Assembly (NCBI GenBank): GCA_963783355.1
Contig: CAWANF010000001.1
Coordinates: forward strand, 434,001-498,000
Direction: 5' to 3'
Length of the DNA: 64,000 nt
From: CAWANF01 sp963783355
Lineage (GTDB): Bacteria; Bacteroidota; Rhodothermia; Balneolales; DATFMH01
The stretch's first letter is position 1; each line of letters opens with the position of its first letter. The position numbers were made by a program, and so were the translations under genes. The notes beneath the pieces are model-generated. The model had not been told where the DNA came from. It saw only the letters and a program-made list of their open reading frames with translations, and ran no database searches. Shown here piece by piece: positions 44,398-53,263 of the stretch.

Positions 44398-45513
44398 ATG
44401 AAGGCTTCAAAGAAAAAATTCATTCCTTTGTATCTGCTTACGGCATTATTAATCGTCTTTTATTCCTGTTCCGGAACAGACGAGAAAACGGGAGGGGATC
44501 AAACGGTTGCAGGTATTACTCAAATACAGGATTCATTAATCATTCGGGCCAATCAATATTTTAAAACGGTTCCAAAAGTTGTCCCGAATCCCGATAATGA
44601 GATTACAGCCCCCAAAGTAGCTTTGGGAAAAATGTTGTTCTTCGATACCCGTTTGTCTAAAAGCAATACGATTAGCTGTAACAGCTGTCATAACCTTGCA
44701 ACTTTCGGCGTTGATAATAACCCGAAGTCGATGGGGCATGGATGGAAACTGGGAGGGCGAAATGCTCCGACCGTGCTTAATGCAGCCTTGCATATGTCGC
44801 AGTTTTGGGATGGAAGGGCTAAAGATGTTGAAGAGCAAGCCAAGGGGCCGATCATGAATCCGGTAGAAATGGCAATGACAAGCCCGGGTTTGGCAATCGA
44901 CCGGATTTCTACCATTCCTGATTATGTAGCTACATTTAAGGTGGTTTTTCCGAATGAAGAGAACCCGGTAACCTACAATAATATCGCAAACGCTATCGGC
45001 GCTTTCGAACGAACACTGACCACTCCGTCACGATTCGATAAATTTTTAAATGGCGATGCCAGTGCACTATCCGAAAATGAAAAACGCGGACTGGTTACTT
45101 TCATCAATTCCGGTTGTACAAGCTGTCATAACGGAGTGGCAATAGGTGGAGCCATGTATCAAAAATTTGGGCTTGTTCAGAGTCCGTACTGGAAATTTAC
45201 AAATGCGACTTATCACGATGAAGGACGGTTTGATGTTACAAAGTCGAACGAAGACAAGTTCGTATTTAAAGTTCCGTCACTGCGAAATATTACCCACACA
45301 TATCCCTATTTTCATGACGGTAGCATTTGGAAGATACGCGACGCTGTTGAAATTATGGGTAAAGCACAACTTGGAAAAACGTTATCTATCAATGAAGTGG
45401 ACGATATTGTGGCTTTTCTTAACAGCCTGACAGGAGAAATTCCTGAAGATGCATTGAAATTACCTATATTGCCGCCATCGGGGCCGGATACTCCGAAACC
45501 AAATGATTTTTAA
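44398..45513 (+). CDS. Di-haem cytochrome c peroxidase (lipoprotein)
   Basis: A 371-aa lipoprotein (lipobox FYSC, Cys24) of the bacterial di-haem peroxidase / MauG family. Two c-type haem motifs are visible, CNSCH at residues 94-98 and CTSCH at 240-244. Family stretches include PKVALGKMLFFDTRLSKSNTISC, GRNAPTVLNAALHMSQFWDGRA, GPIMNPVEMAM, AIGAFERTLTTPSRFD and FKVPSLRNITHTYPYFHDGS. It reduces hydrogen peroxide with electrons from cytochrome c or, in MauG-like members, performs other oxidations. It closes a small redox neighbourhood (haem protein at 41.1 kb, TlpA at 41.7 kb) and is followed by a terminator. Confidence 0.93.
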   Translation: MKASKKKFIPLYLLTALLIVFYSCSGTDEKTGGDQTVAGITQIQDSLIIRANQYFKTVPKVVPNPDNEITAPKVALGKMLFFDTRLSKSNTISCNSCHNLATFGVDNNPKSMGHGWKLGGRNAPTVLNAALHMSQFWDGRAKDVEEQAKGPIMNPVEMAMTSPGLAIDRISTIPDYVATFKVVFPNEENPVTYNNIANAIGAFERTLTTPSRFDKFLNGDASALSENEKRGLVTFINSGCTSCHNGVAIGGAMYQKFGLVQSPYWKFTNATYHDEGRFDVTKSNEDKFVFKVPSLRNITHTYPYFHDGSIWKIRDAVEIMGKAQLGKTLSINEVDDIVAFLNSLTGEIPEDALKLPILPPSGPDTPKPNDF

Positions 45514-45521
45514 TCTCAAGT

Positions 45522-45553
45522 AAAGGCTTCGCATAAAAGTGAAGCCTTTTTTA
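45522..45553 (+). terminator. Terminator after di-haem peroxidase gene
   Basis: AAAGGCTTC pairs perfectly with GAAGCCTTT (9 bp) around a 10-nt loop, followed by a T-run, 8 nt after the stop codon. Confidence 0.85.
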
Positions 45554-45640
45554 TTGAACTCCATATTCATTTGGGAACAATAGTTTCTTATTTTGCATTA
45601 CCTATTCTATTATTACATAATAAATTGATATTTCCTTACT

Positions 45641-46300
45641 ATGGCGGACAGATTATTAGATTCTGAACAGATCATGCAATTACGCCGCGAGTATGCTAAG
45701 CGTGGCCTTGATGAAAAAGAGCTTGAGCAGGATCCGGTCAAGCAATTTGAAAAATGGTTCAAAGCTGCGGTTGATGAGGGACTGACCGACCCCAACGCTA
45801 TGACACTTTCCACGGTAAGCGGGAATGGCAAGCCATCGGGAAGAATTGTTTTATTAAAGGATTTTGATGCTGAGGGTTTTGTGTTTTTTACAAATTATGA
45901 CAGCCAGAAAGGGCAGGAAATAGCTCGAAATTCTTTCGTTTCTATGGTTTTTTACTGGTCCGCAATGGAACGGCAGGTTCGTATTGAAGGTAAAGCACAA
46001 AAAATCAGTGAGAAAGATTCTGAGGAATATTTTCATAGCCGTCCGTTTGAAAGCCAGATTGGAGCTTTGGCATCGAAACAGAGTAAAGAAATTCCCAACA
46101 GGGAATATTTGGAAAAATTATTTAACGATTTAAAAGAATTATACGAAGGATCTATCGTACCAAAGCCCGAAAGTTGGGGTGGTTATCGTGTTGAACCTGA
46201 TCGATTTGAATTCTGGCAGGGGAGAACCGGGCGTCTTCATGATAGAATTGTTTATAATCTGGAAGGGAACCATTGGAAAATGAGCAGGTTATCACCTTGA
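45641..46300 (+). CDS. pdxH: Pyridoxamine 5'-phosphate oxidase
   Basis: PdxH is an FMN enzyme that oxidises PNP or PMP to pyridoxal 5'-phosphate. The 219-aa protein has the usual N-terminal RREYAKRGLDEKELEQDPVKQFEKWF, SGRIVLLKDFDAEGFVFFTNY, VFYWSAMERQVRIEG, SRPFESQIGALASKQS and the C-terminal WGGYRVEPDRFEFWQGRTGRLHDRI. It is first in a tight three-gene run with the SDR (17 bp) and folB (11 bp). PLP made here feeds several enzymes in the window (class III aminotransferase, methionine gamma-lyase). Confidence 0.96.
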   Translation: MADRLLDSEQIMQLRREYAKRGLDEKELEQDPVKQFEKWFKAAVDEGLTDPNAMTLSTVSGNGKPSGRIVLLKDFDAEGFVFFTNYDSQKGQEIARNSFVSMVFYWSAMERQVRIEGKAQKISEKDSEEYFHSRPFESQIGALASKQSKEIPNREYLEKLFNDLKELYEGSIVPKPESWGGYRVEPDRFEFWQGRTGRLHDRIVYNLEGNHWKMSRLSP

Positions 46301-46317
46301 AAAGAGATATCAGCCAG

Positions 46318-47031
46318 ATGAAAAAAGCAGCATTAGTCACCGGTGGCGCTAAAAGAATTGGACGCAATCTTTGTTTAGGATTGGCTCAAAAAGGATATGA
46401 TATTGTCTTACACTACAATCATTCCAGGGACGATGCCGAAGAAGTGAAACGTTTGATAGAAGAAGTCGGACAATCTTGTTTTTTAATTCAGGCTGATTTG
46501 GGAAATACTGATTATCTGGAAACGATGATTCAAAAATCATTTGAATTCTCACCTGATCTTACTGTATTGATAAACAATGCTTCGGTTTTTGATCCCGGTG
46601 ATTTTTTGGAAACGGAAACAGCATTTCTGGATCTCCAGTTTAATATCAATTTTAAGGCACCTTTTATATTAACGCGGGAATTTGCCCGTAATACTAAAGA
46701 AGGGATCGTAATCAATATTCTGGATCGAAGGATAGATCAAACTCCTGACGATTATTTTGCTTACACACTTTCAAAAAAAGCGTTGGCAGCATTTACACGC
46801 ATGGCTGCCAAGGCGTTAGCACCCGGAATAAGAGTTAATGGGATATGTCCCGGGCCTATTTTGCCACCGGATGGAAAAGACCAATCATATATGGAAACAA
46901 TGGCAGAATCCAATCCTTTGAAGAGGACCGGAAGCCCGGATGATATTCTGAATGCCATTTTATTCCAAATAGATAATCAATTCATTACCGGGGATTTTGT
47001 ATATGTTGATGGCGGCGAACATTTACTCTGA
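46318..47031 (+). CDS. Pteridine-reductase-like SDR oxidoreductase
   Basis: A 237-aa short-chain dehydrogenase. The NADP-binding TGGAKRIGRNL at the N-terminus, LINNASVFDPGDF, INILDRRIDQTPDDYFAYTLSKKA (catalytic Tyr and Lys) and RVNGICPGPILPP are visible. The RIG and NNASVF variants and the DRR motif point to the pteridine reductase / FolM branch, not to fatty-acid FabG. An in-frame TTG at 46273 inside pdxH would add 15 residues; the ATG at 46318 is preferred. Being immediately before folB supports dihydropteridine (dihydromonapterin or dihydrofolate) reduction. Confidence 0.87.
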   Translation: MKKAALVTGGAKRIGRNLCLGLAQKGYDIVLHYNHSRDDAEEVKRLIEEVGQSCFLIQADLGNTDYLETMIQKSFEFSPDLTVLINNASVFDPGDFLETETAFLDLQFNINFKAPFILTREFARNTKEGIVINILDRRIDQTPDDYFAYTLSKKALAAFTRMAAKALAPGIRVNGICPGPILPPDGKDQSYMETMAESNPLKRTGSPDDILNAILFQIDNQFITGDFVYVDGGEHLL

Positions 47032-47042
47032 AATTAATCAAA

Positions 47043-47390
47043 ATGAAAATAATCTTTAAAAAGATTAGTCTGCACCCGATAATTGGAACATACGATTGGG
47101 AACGCAAAGTAAGACAAGAAGTGTTGATTAATCTTGAAATTGAATTGCATAATGAAAGTGCTGTTAAAACAGACGATCTTGAAGACACACTTGATTATGA
47201 ATTTTTATTGAAAACTTTAAGAGAGCGAATCGAAAATAAAAAGTTTTATTTGATTGAACGATTAGCAGGAGAGATATGGGACATATTAACAACCGATTCC
47301 AGGATCTCCGGTGCGGTTATTGAAGTGATAAAACCTTATGCATTAAATGGTTGCGATTCAGTATCGATTAATTATTCGGTCCGTCGTTAA
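47043..47390 (+). CDS. folB: Dihydroneopterin aldolase
   Basis: FolB cleaves 7,8-dihydroneopterin to 6-hydroxymethyl-dihydropterin in folate synthesis. The 115-aa protein shows ISLHPIIGTYDWERKVRQEVLINLEIEL, DTLDYEFLLKTLRERIEN, FYLIERLAGEI and a C-terminal strand pair ISGAVIEVIKPYAL. Length is normal. It ends the pdxH-SDR-folB run. A 696-bp AT-rich gap without genes follows. Confidence 0.93.
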   Translation: MKIIFKKISLHPIIGTYDWERKVRQEVLINLEIELHNESAVKTDDLEDTLDYEFLLKTLRERIENKKFYLIERLAGEIWDILTTDSRISGAVIEVIKPYALNGCDSVSINYSVRR

Positions 47391-48086
47391 TCGTATCAAA
47401 TAGGAGAAAAACCTTTTCTTTCGGGCGATTGAAATAAAGATATCGATACTATGCTACTATAAGGTTATTTATCGTTTTCATGTTATTGATTTGCAATAGA
47501 GAATTGACTTTAATTATAAAAAGATAGTTATTCTTACATTGTTATTTACTTAATAGTAATATAGTAGTAGGCTTTCAAACTGGGAAAAGGCGCTTTTTTT
47601 CAAAGTTTTCCGGAAATTATGTTCAAATTATTATTGATTTGAATAATAAATTCATATAATTAAGTATTACTCATTGAGTATTCAACGTTTATAATAGACC
47701 ACTTACTTAAATTTGACACAACAAATATAAGAATATTGCATGATTAAATTGTGCACATCAAAAGATAACGAATATTGATTAGTGTTGCGGCGTTAATGTA
47801 TTGGGATCTAATTTGATGAGTAAACATAAGTCCGAATCATGGTTATTAGAAAAGACAATATTTATATTATTGAAATTGGTGCTGAATAATAAAAATTTAT
47901 ATTTTCGGCCCAAAATGAAGTATTCATATGGATTAAAATACTGCATCAGTCATGAAATTTTGAAATGTGTCTAACGTTTATTTAATAATACTTATGTTGA
48001 AATCCAAAGTGGATATTATAAAAGGCAGAAAGGCTAATTAGGATTAATCCGGTAAAAACGGACTGTAATATACAACTGAAAGTAAT
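47391..48086. other. AT-rich gene-free gap
   Basis: About 700 bp of very AT-rich sequence between folB and the AP2-like gene. No gene, structured RNA, repeat copy or clear inverted repeat was recognised. It contains no member of the three repeat families, unlike most other long gaps here. A long leader or an unannotated small RNA for the AP2-like gene remains possible. Confidence 0.5.
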
Positions 48087-48605
48087 ATGGCTAGAAAAAA
48101 CAATAATATGAAAGGGATTAGCCGAATAGATTCAAAAGGTACCCATGGATGGTATGTGAGGGTCTATAAAAACGGTAAAACCTACTCTAAACTATACTCT
48201 GACAATAAGTATGGTGGAAAAGAACGGGCTTTGAAAATAGCCAAAAAGGCCCGAAAGATGGCCGAACAGGCTATGAAATCTGTCCCGACAAAACGAACCA
48301 GAAGATTGGTTAAAAGCGACCGGAGAAATAAAACCGGAGTGATAGGAGTGAACAGGACTAAAAAGAGAAACAGAAGTGGTACTGTGAGCGAATATTACCA
48401 GGTTACGTGGTCACCAAAACCTGGAAAGACCAAAAACAAACAATGGAGTATCAACAAGTACGGTGAGGATAAAGCGTTCGAACTGGCTTGTACATTTCGC
48501 CATCAGGTAATGCAAAATATCCATGGTGAACGATACGAGAAAGAATTTGAGGTTGGTAAATACGCCAATGTGGACAATCCTGATTCCCTGAATGAAGAGG
48601 AATAG
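48087..48605 (+). CDS. Protein with two AP2/ERF-like repeats
   Basis: A 172-aa, strongly basic protein. Two units share a pattern of small beta sheet plus helix. The first is KGISRIDSKGTHGWYVRVYKNG, then SKLYSDNKYGGKERALKIAKKARK. The second is TGVIGVNRTKKR, then SEYYQVTWSPKPG and KQWSINKYGEDKAFELACTFRHQ. This fits the AP2-type DNA-binding fold, which in bacteria is mostly fused to HNH nucleases or integrases. No nuclease or recombinase motif is present here. The C-terminal ~25 residues are acidic. It stands alone, with a terminator behind it. A small DNA-binding or nucleoid protein is plausible; function is unknown. Confidence 0.75.
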   Translation: MARKNNNMKGISRIDSKGTHGWYVRVYKNGKTYSKLYSDNKYGGKERALKIAKKARKMAEQAMKSVPTKRTRRLVKSDRRNKTGVIGVNRTKKRNRSGTVSEYYQVTWSPKPGKTKNKQWSINKYGEDKAFELACTFRHQVMQNIHGERYEKEFEVGKYANVDNPDSLNEEE

Positions 48606-48630
48606 TCCAATTATTGAGCATTTTCCAAAT

Positions 48631-48668
48631 AAAAAAGGGGAGTGATTCACTAATCATTCCCCTTTTGT
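48631..48668 (+). terminator. Terminator after AP2-like gene
   Basis: AAAAGGGGAGTGATT pairs with AATCATTCCCCTTTT (one G-U pair) around a 4-5-nt loop, ending in a T-rich stretch. Confidence 0.85.
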
Positions 48669-48859
48669 CTTATCCCTTAACCGAGGCAAATAAATAACTA
48701 TCGTCCCGATATTGCTATAATTACGCCTGAATGTGAACGATATTGCACGTCGTCACACAGTTCATTCAACTCTTACATTTTTTTACTAAAAAATGGTTTT
48801 AGCCTGTCCTCCCGTTACGTCACTCCCAGGCGTAACGATTCTCCTGTCTTTGGGAAAGA

Positions 48860-48890
48860 ATATGCAGAGGTTTACACAGAGAAAAACGGT
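48860..48890 (+). repeat. CCGCAGAGG-type element, partial copy 5
   Basis: ATGCAGAGGTTTACACAGAG followed by AAAAACGG. It lies in the 628-bp gap from 48606 to 49233, which otherwise holds the AP2-gene terminator, degenerate repeat-like text near 48810-48970 and the nirK promoter region. Confidence 0.55.
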
Positions 48891-49233
48891 GCCGTCAGAA
48901 CAGAGAACGGCAAATTGGAATTGTTGGATTTTGAATGCTGAATGGTCATGAAGAGTGGTGCCGAACCAGGGTGACATTATTCAATCTAAGATCACCAAAA
49001 ACTCAGAAATTCCTTTTAATTACATCGTATTTATCAAGACAATAAATAGACATAGAAAAGAATAAAATAAATTAGGATATAATACTCTTAATTCTTATTA
49101 TAGAAACAGTAGTAAAATATCCGCTAATGGTGAGCCAAAAAATAGAGTTTACCAAAATTGGGTTGTTTTTTCTGGATATTAAAAGCGGATAAAATAGTAT
49201 TAAATCTTGTATAAAGTATTTTGGAGCTTATAG

Positions 49234-50367
49234 ATGAGAAATAGAGAACATGCCAATCAAGCAGAAACAAATGTGACTGAAAATCAGATATCAAGGCAGT
49301 CATTTTTAAAGTACTTAGGTTCTTCGGTAGTAGCCGGTGGAATTGCGGGAGCTGCAGGTGGTTATTTTTTTGCAGGAAATAAAGAAGCGAAAGCAGAGAG
49401 CAAGATAACTACTGATAGCAACTCTGTTCCAATTCCAAAGATAACAGAAAACCGTATAGCGGCGGACCCGACAAAAATACCGCCACCAATCCATCGATCA
49501 CATGCAATCACGCAACACGTTACTTTAGAAACGAAAGAAGTCGTTTCAGAAATTGAACCGGGTGTTGTTTTTCATTACATGACATTTGGCGGACAAATTC
49601 CCGGTCCCATGATTCGTGTTCGCCAGGGAGATACCATTCATTTCACGTTAAAAAACTCAAGCAGTAATACAACGGCTCACAATATTGATTTACACGCTGT
49701 ATATGGAACAGGTGGAGGAAATGAGGCTACCATCGTGGGGCCGGGGGAATCTAAAAGTATGATTTTCAAAGCGATGTACCCGGGAGCGTTTATTTATCAT
49801 TGTGCTGTACCGAATATGGATATGCACATCAGCAGTGGAATGTTCGGAATGATTGTTGTTGAGCCTCCCGAAGGATTGAGAAAAGTCGATCACGAGTTTT
49901 ATTTCGGCCAGAATGAAATCTATACCGATAAACCTGCGGGTAAAAAAGGCCTTCATAATTTCAATATCAAAGGAATGATTGCCGAAGATCCTACGTATGT
50001 GTTACTCAATGGTGAAAAGCACGCCATCACCAATGGTAATTATGGTGCAGCAAAGGTTAAAGTGGGAGAAACGGCACGAATATTTTTTGTGAACGGAGGG
50101 CCCAACCTGACGAGCAGCTTCCATCCGATAGGAAACATCTGGTCTAAAGTCTGGCGTGAAGGTGGTTTAGCCAATCGACCGGACCAATTTTTGCAAACAG
50201 TTCAGGTAGCCCCTGGAAGCACCGGAGTATTAGAACTCGAATTTCCCGTTCCTGAAATAGTGAAACTCGTTGATCACGCTCTCACACGAGTAACCACAAA
50301 AGGAATGCTTGGCGAGATCCAGGTAGAAGGTAATCCGCAGTTAGCCATTTTTAATGAAAACCCCTGA
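49234..50367 (+). CDS. nirK: Copper-containing nitrite reductase
   Basis: NirK reduces nitrite to nitric oxide in the periplasm. The 377-aa protein has two cupredoxin domains. All ligands can be placed: type 1 Cu His149, Cys190, His198 and Met203; type 2 Cu His154, His189 and His348; catalytic Asp152 and His297. The stretch YHCAVPNMDMHISSGM, with the shorter Cys-His spacing, suits the class II type. The N-terminus looks like a Tat signal (SRQSFLKYLGSSVVAGG) but the second arginine is Gln. No nor, nap or NirK-maturation gene is nearby, and no FNR-type site was seen upstream. Confidence 0.92.
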   Translation: MRNREHANQAETNVTENQISRQSFLKYLGSSVVAGGIAGAAGGYFFAGNKEAKAESKITTDSNSVPIPKITENRIAADPTKIPPPIHRSHAITQHVTLETKEVVSEIEPGVVFHYMTFGGQIPGPMIRVRQGDTIHFTLKNSSSNTTAHNIDLHAVYGTGGGNEATIVGPGESKSMIFKAMYPGAFIYHCAVPNMDMHISSGMFGMIVVEPPEGLRKVDHEFYFGQNEIYTDKPAGKKGLHNFNIKGMIAEDPTYVLLNGEKHAITNGNYGAAKVKVGETARIFFVNGGPNLTSSFHPIGNIWSKVWREGGLANRPDQFLQTVQVAPGSTGVLELEFPVPEIVKLVDHALTRVTTKGMLGEIQVEGNPQLAIFNENP

Positions 50368-50407
50368 AAACTACTACTACACAAATCCACACACGCACAC
50401 ACGTGAT

Positions 50408-50442
50408 AAAAAGGCCTTCATGGAAGTGATGGCCTTTTCTTT
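50408..50442 (+). terminator. Terminator after nirK
   Basis: AAAAGGCC and GGCCTTTT form an 8-bp stem with a 14-nt loop, followed by CTTTT, 41 nt after the stop. Confidence 0.75.
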
Positions 50443-50467
50443 TAAATTTAATGGTTCAAACAGGCAT

Positions 50468-51967
50468 TTATTTTTCCGGTAGTTTAATGTATGAACCGGC
50501 AGGAATATTTTGCTCAACGCTTTTTTGATTGATGATTGCTAAATCATTCGTTGTGAGGCCCTGTGGCAATTGTTTCGGAATTAATCCAGTAAATATTTCC
50601 GGCTGATTCGTTTTTATAACCTTCAATTTTACAGGCTGGACATCGAGTATTTTTTGATTCGTTAATGGGGAATAACCCGTACTGGATTTTGTGAAAACCC
50701 GTTCATATGTCGAATATTTTGATTCCATAGTATAATCGATAAAACGATAGATCATTCCATTATAAGAAAGGGCATACACATAAAATTTAAGTGTCTGGTT
50801 GTCCTGAGTTTTAGCAGTTGCTATGGCACGATAAGCTACAGAATTTCCATGACGTACGTCTCCCTGTGCGACAGTCGAAATTCCCTGTTGGTTTAAAAAG
50901 GCCGAGACAGAACTGGCCGGAGATTTGGCATTCGAATCCACTTGCAAAATCATTATGGCATCTTGATCCTTTGAAATGAAAGCCACGCGCGCAGCTTCAT
51001 TGCTCATACCCCATCCCGCCGGAACCGGAAATTCAAACTTTAAATCGGGATGATAAAACATACCGTTTTCTACAAAACCCTCTCGGAGGTTATCCCCAAA
51101 TACTATTCCATTTATTTCGTTGAGGTATTTCTCCTGATCAACACGTGACATTGCCAGGCCTTTTGCCTTCCATTGATCGGCCAGTTTATTAATCGTTTGT
51201 TCCCTGTCCCCGGGGTCTGGGTGGGTTGATAAAAGAGATGGTAAATTTTCACCCTGCTGTTGGGACATCCTTTTTAATGACGTGAAAAAGTGCGAAGCTT
51301 CCGACGATTTGAATCCCGCTTTTGCTGCATATTCTACTCCCAGACGATCGGCTTCGCGTTCATCGTCGCGGCTGTACCTTAAGAATAATAATTTTGTAGC
51401 GGTTCCTGCGACGTTCAGTATATCCTGTCCCGGGACACCAAAAACCTGTTCTCCAACAACAACTCCTCCAATAAGTGCTACCTGCCCTAGTTGTTCCTCG
51501 AAAGCCCTTTGAGATGAATGTCTGGCGGCAACGTGGCCAATTTCGTGTCCGAGTACCACGGCAAGCTGGGCTTCATTGTCAAGGTAGGCCAATAATCCAC
51601 GTGTAACATAGATATAGCCACCGGGCAGGGCAAAGGCATTAACAACCGGACTGTTTAAAACACGGAATGTAAATTTTGTATCGCTGTATTCAGCAGATAC
51701 TGCCGCTTTTCTTAAATCACTTTTCGATAATACTTCCTGCCCGACTTTATTGACATATTCGCTCAGTTTTGGATCATCATAGATGCCATATTGTTGCTGA
51801 ATTTCCTTATCGGCATTTTTGCCAATTTCGATTTCCTGCTGCCAGGTATAACCATAAGCATGTTTTTTCCCGGTAACCGCACTTCTTTGAATGACACAGG
51901 ATGTTAAAAAGATGCTGAGCAGGAAAGAATATATAATGAATTGCAATCTCTTTATGAATACGATCAT
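50468..51967 (-). CDS. M48-family metalloprotease lipoprotein
   Basis: A 499-aa lipoprotein (lipobox LTSC, Cys24, from the ATG at 51967; an upstream ATG at 52003 would spoil the signal). The zincin motif HEIGH lies at residues 141-145 (VVLGHEIGHVAARHSSQ) and the third ligand Glu205 in DEREADRLGVEYA. NSPVVNAFALPGGYIYVTRGLL is also typical of M48 (BepA/LoiP-like) periplasmic proteases that check outer-membrane protein assembly. Beyond the peptidase domain (~residue 270) is an extra ~220-residue C-terminal region of uncertain fold. No TPR repeat was seen. It is convergent with nirK. Confidence 0.9.
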   Translation of the reverse strand: MIVFIKRLQFIIYSFLLSIFLTSCVIQRSAVTGKKHAYGYTWQQEIEIGKNADKEIQQQYGIYDDPKLSEYVNKVGQEVLSKSDLRKAAVSAEYSDTKFTFRVLNSPVVNAFALPGGYIYVTRGLLAYLDNEAQLAVVLGHEIGHVAARHSSQRAFEEQLGQVALIGGVVVGEQVFGVPGQDILNVAGTATKLLFLRYSRDDEREADRLGVEYAAKAGFKSSEASHFFTSLKRMSQQQGENLPSLLSTHPDPGDREQTINKLADQWKAKGLAMSRVDQEKYLNEINGIVFGDNLREGFVENGMFYHPDLKFEFPVPAGWGMSNEAARVAFISKDQDAIMILQVDSNAKSPASSVSAFLNQQGISTVAQGDVRHGNSVAYRAIATAKTQDNQTLKFYVYALSYNGMIYRFIDYTMESKYSTYERVFTKSSTGYSPLTNQKILDVQPVKLKVIKTNQPEIFTGLIPKQLPQGLTTNDLAIINQKSVEQNIPAGSYIKLPEK

Positions 51968-52107
51968 AATGTTTGAAATAGAATTGAAATATATGATGAG
52001 CACGTTTAGCCCATTCTTTTTTTGATGAATATTATGAAATATAATAAAACGGCTATAACGAAAAAATTAACAATTGTATATCATCAAAAACAGTACAATA
52101 AACCCTG

Positions 52108-52605
52108 TTATTTTGAAGTAGAAACGAGGTTGTATAGCTCTCTTTGATCCAGACGATAACCGGTATTTTCATTTTTGGGTTTGGCACCAAGTTTCTGATA
52201 AAACCCGATTGCCGCTTCATTCCAGTTTACAACCGACCATTCCATACGTCCGCATTGTTCTCGGTTGGCAATTTCTGCTATATGTTTAAAAAGTTTAAAT
52301 CCGTAGCCTTTACCACGTACTTCCGGTTTAATAAATAAATCTTCCAGGTACAACCCCTTTTTCCCGAGGTAGGTTGAAAAAGTATAAAAATAAAGAGCAT
52401 ATCCTACGGGTTTTTGGTCGATTTCAGCAATTAAGAAATGAGCGGTTTTCGGATCTTTGAAGAGTTGATCGGCTAATAATTCTTCAGAAGCTACTACCTT
52501 GTCAGGCAGCTCCTCATATTGAGCCAGTTGTTTAATAAACGACAATAACAGGGGAATATCTTCTTTCTGTCCTTTGCGAATTACCCACGAATCTGGCATA
52601 ATCAT
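52108..52605 (-). CDS. GNAT-family N-acetyltransferase
   Basis: A 165-aa single-domain GNAT. The acetyl-CoA loop is visible in LEDLFIKPEVRGKGYGFKLFKHIAEIA, and the C-terminal part WSVVNWNEAAIGFYQKLGAK is typical. The whole resembles the diamine / spermidine N1-acetyltransferase-like branch (IRKGQKEDIPLLLSFIKQLAQYE at the start), so a polyamine or thialysine substrate is possible but unproven. Start is either the first ATG or a second one two codons later. It is in the same orientation as the exonuclease upstream (67 bp) and the M48 gene downstream. Confidence 0.87.
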   Translation of the reverse strand: MIMPDSWVIRKGQKEDIPLLLSFIKQLAQYEELPDKVVASEELLADQLFKDPKTAHFLIAEIDQKPVGYALYFYTFSTYLGKKGLYLEDLFIKPEVRGKGYGFKLFKHIAEIANREQCGRMEWSVVNWNEAAIGFYQKLGAKPKNENTGYRLDQRELYNLVSTSK

Positions 52606-52672
52606 CTAGGTATTGAATAAATTTTTAAATAACCGTTTTGAAAGGTAAAAATAAAAAGCCTGGGCTTACTTT

Positions 52673-53263
52673 TTAATCAATAAGATCGTTTTCCTTCATA
52701 TGAAGATAAATTTCACGACAGGCCCAGGCATCGGTGGCGGCATAATAAATTTGGCTCTTTTTAAGCGGTGTCTGGTGCCAGGGAGAAACCTGGGCGTTTT
52801 TGGAAATCCGGATACCTAAAAAAATTGCCGCAAGATTTCTCAGGCCTTTATTCTCTATCTCCAACTTTTGGGCAACGATATTCAAATCAATAAACTTTGA
52901 TGGAGTAAATTTGGACATTCTGCGTAAGTCGACGATGTCGTCCCTGACAGCGACTCCAACTTTGGTAATTTTAGTGTCGGATAGAATTTGTTGCAGGTTA
53001 TAATTAAAGCCGATGTGATTTAAACGGAATAAGTAAACGGCTTTAGATCCGGCAAGCTGAACGAGTGTGGTTGGATATCGAATACCTTTCTGAAAAGAAG
53101 GACGCGTTTCAGTATCGAAGCCGAGTAATGTTTCCTTTTTTAAAGCTTCAATGGCGTTTAATTCGTCCTCTCTGTTAACAACAAGATGGATATCTCCCTG
53201 ATAGCGGCCAAGAGGGAGAGTGTTTAATTCATGCTTTGATATTCTAACCGGATAACTTTCCAA
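52673..53263 (-). CDS. DEDDy 3'-5' exonuclease domain protein
   Basis: A 196-aa protein consisting of a single RNase D-type 3'-5' exonuclease domain. Catalytic residues are placed at Asp50 and Glu52 (LGFDTETRPSF), Asp108/109 (GVAVRDDIVDLRRM), and Tyr174 with Asp178 (YYAATDAWACREIYL), which is the DEDDy class. There is no HRDC domain, so it is not full-length RNase D; short forms like this are common in Bacteroidota. The substrate, RNA or DNA, is not known. It probably precedes the GNAT gene in one transcript. Confidence 0.9.
   Translation of the reverse strand: MESYPVRISKHELNTLPLGRYQGDIHLVVNREDELNAIEALKKETLLGFDTETRPSFQKGIRYPTTLVQLAGSKAVYLFRLNHIGFNYNLQQILSDTKITKVGVAVRDDIVDLRRMSKFTPSKFIDLNIVAQKLEIENKGLRNLAAIFLGIRISKNAQVSPWHQTPLKKSQIYYAATDAWACREIYLHMKENDLID

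Noticed and set aside
49000..49233. FNR/NnrR box upstream of nirK
   Set aside because: Only a half-site-like TTATCAAGAC was found; no TTGAT-N4-ATCAA-type palindrome.
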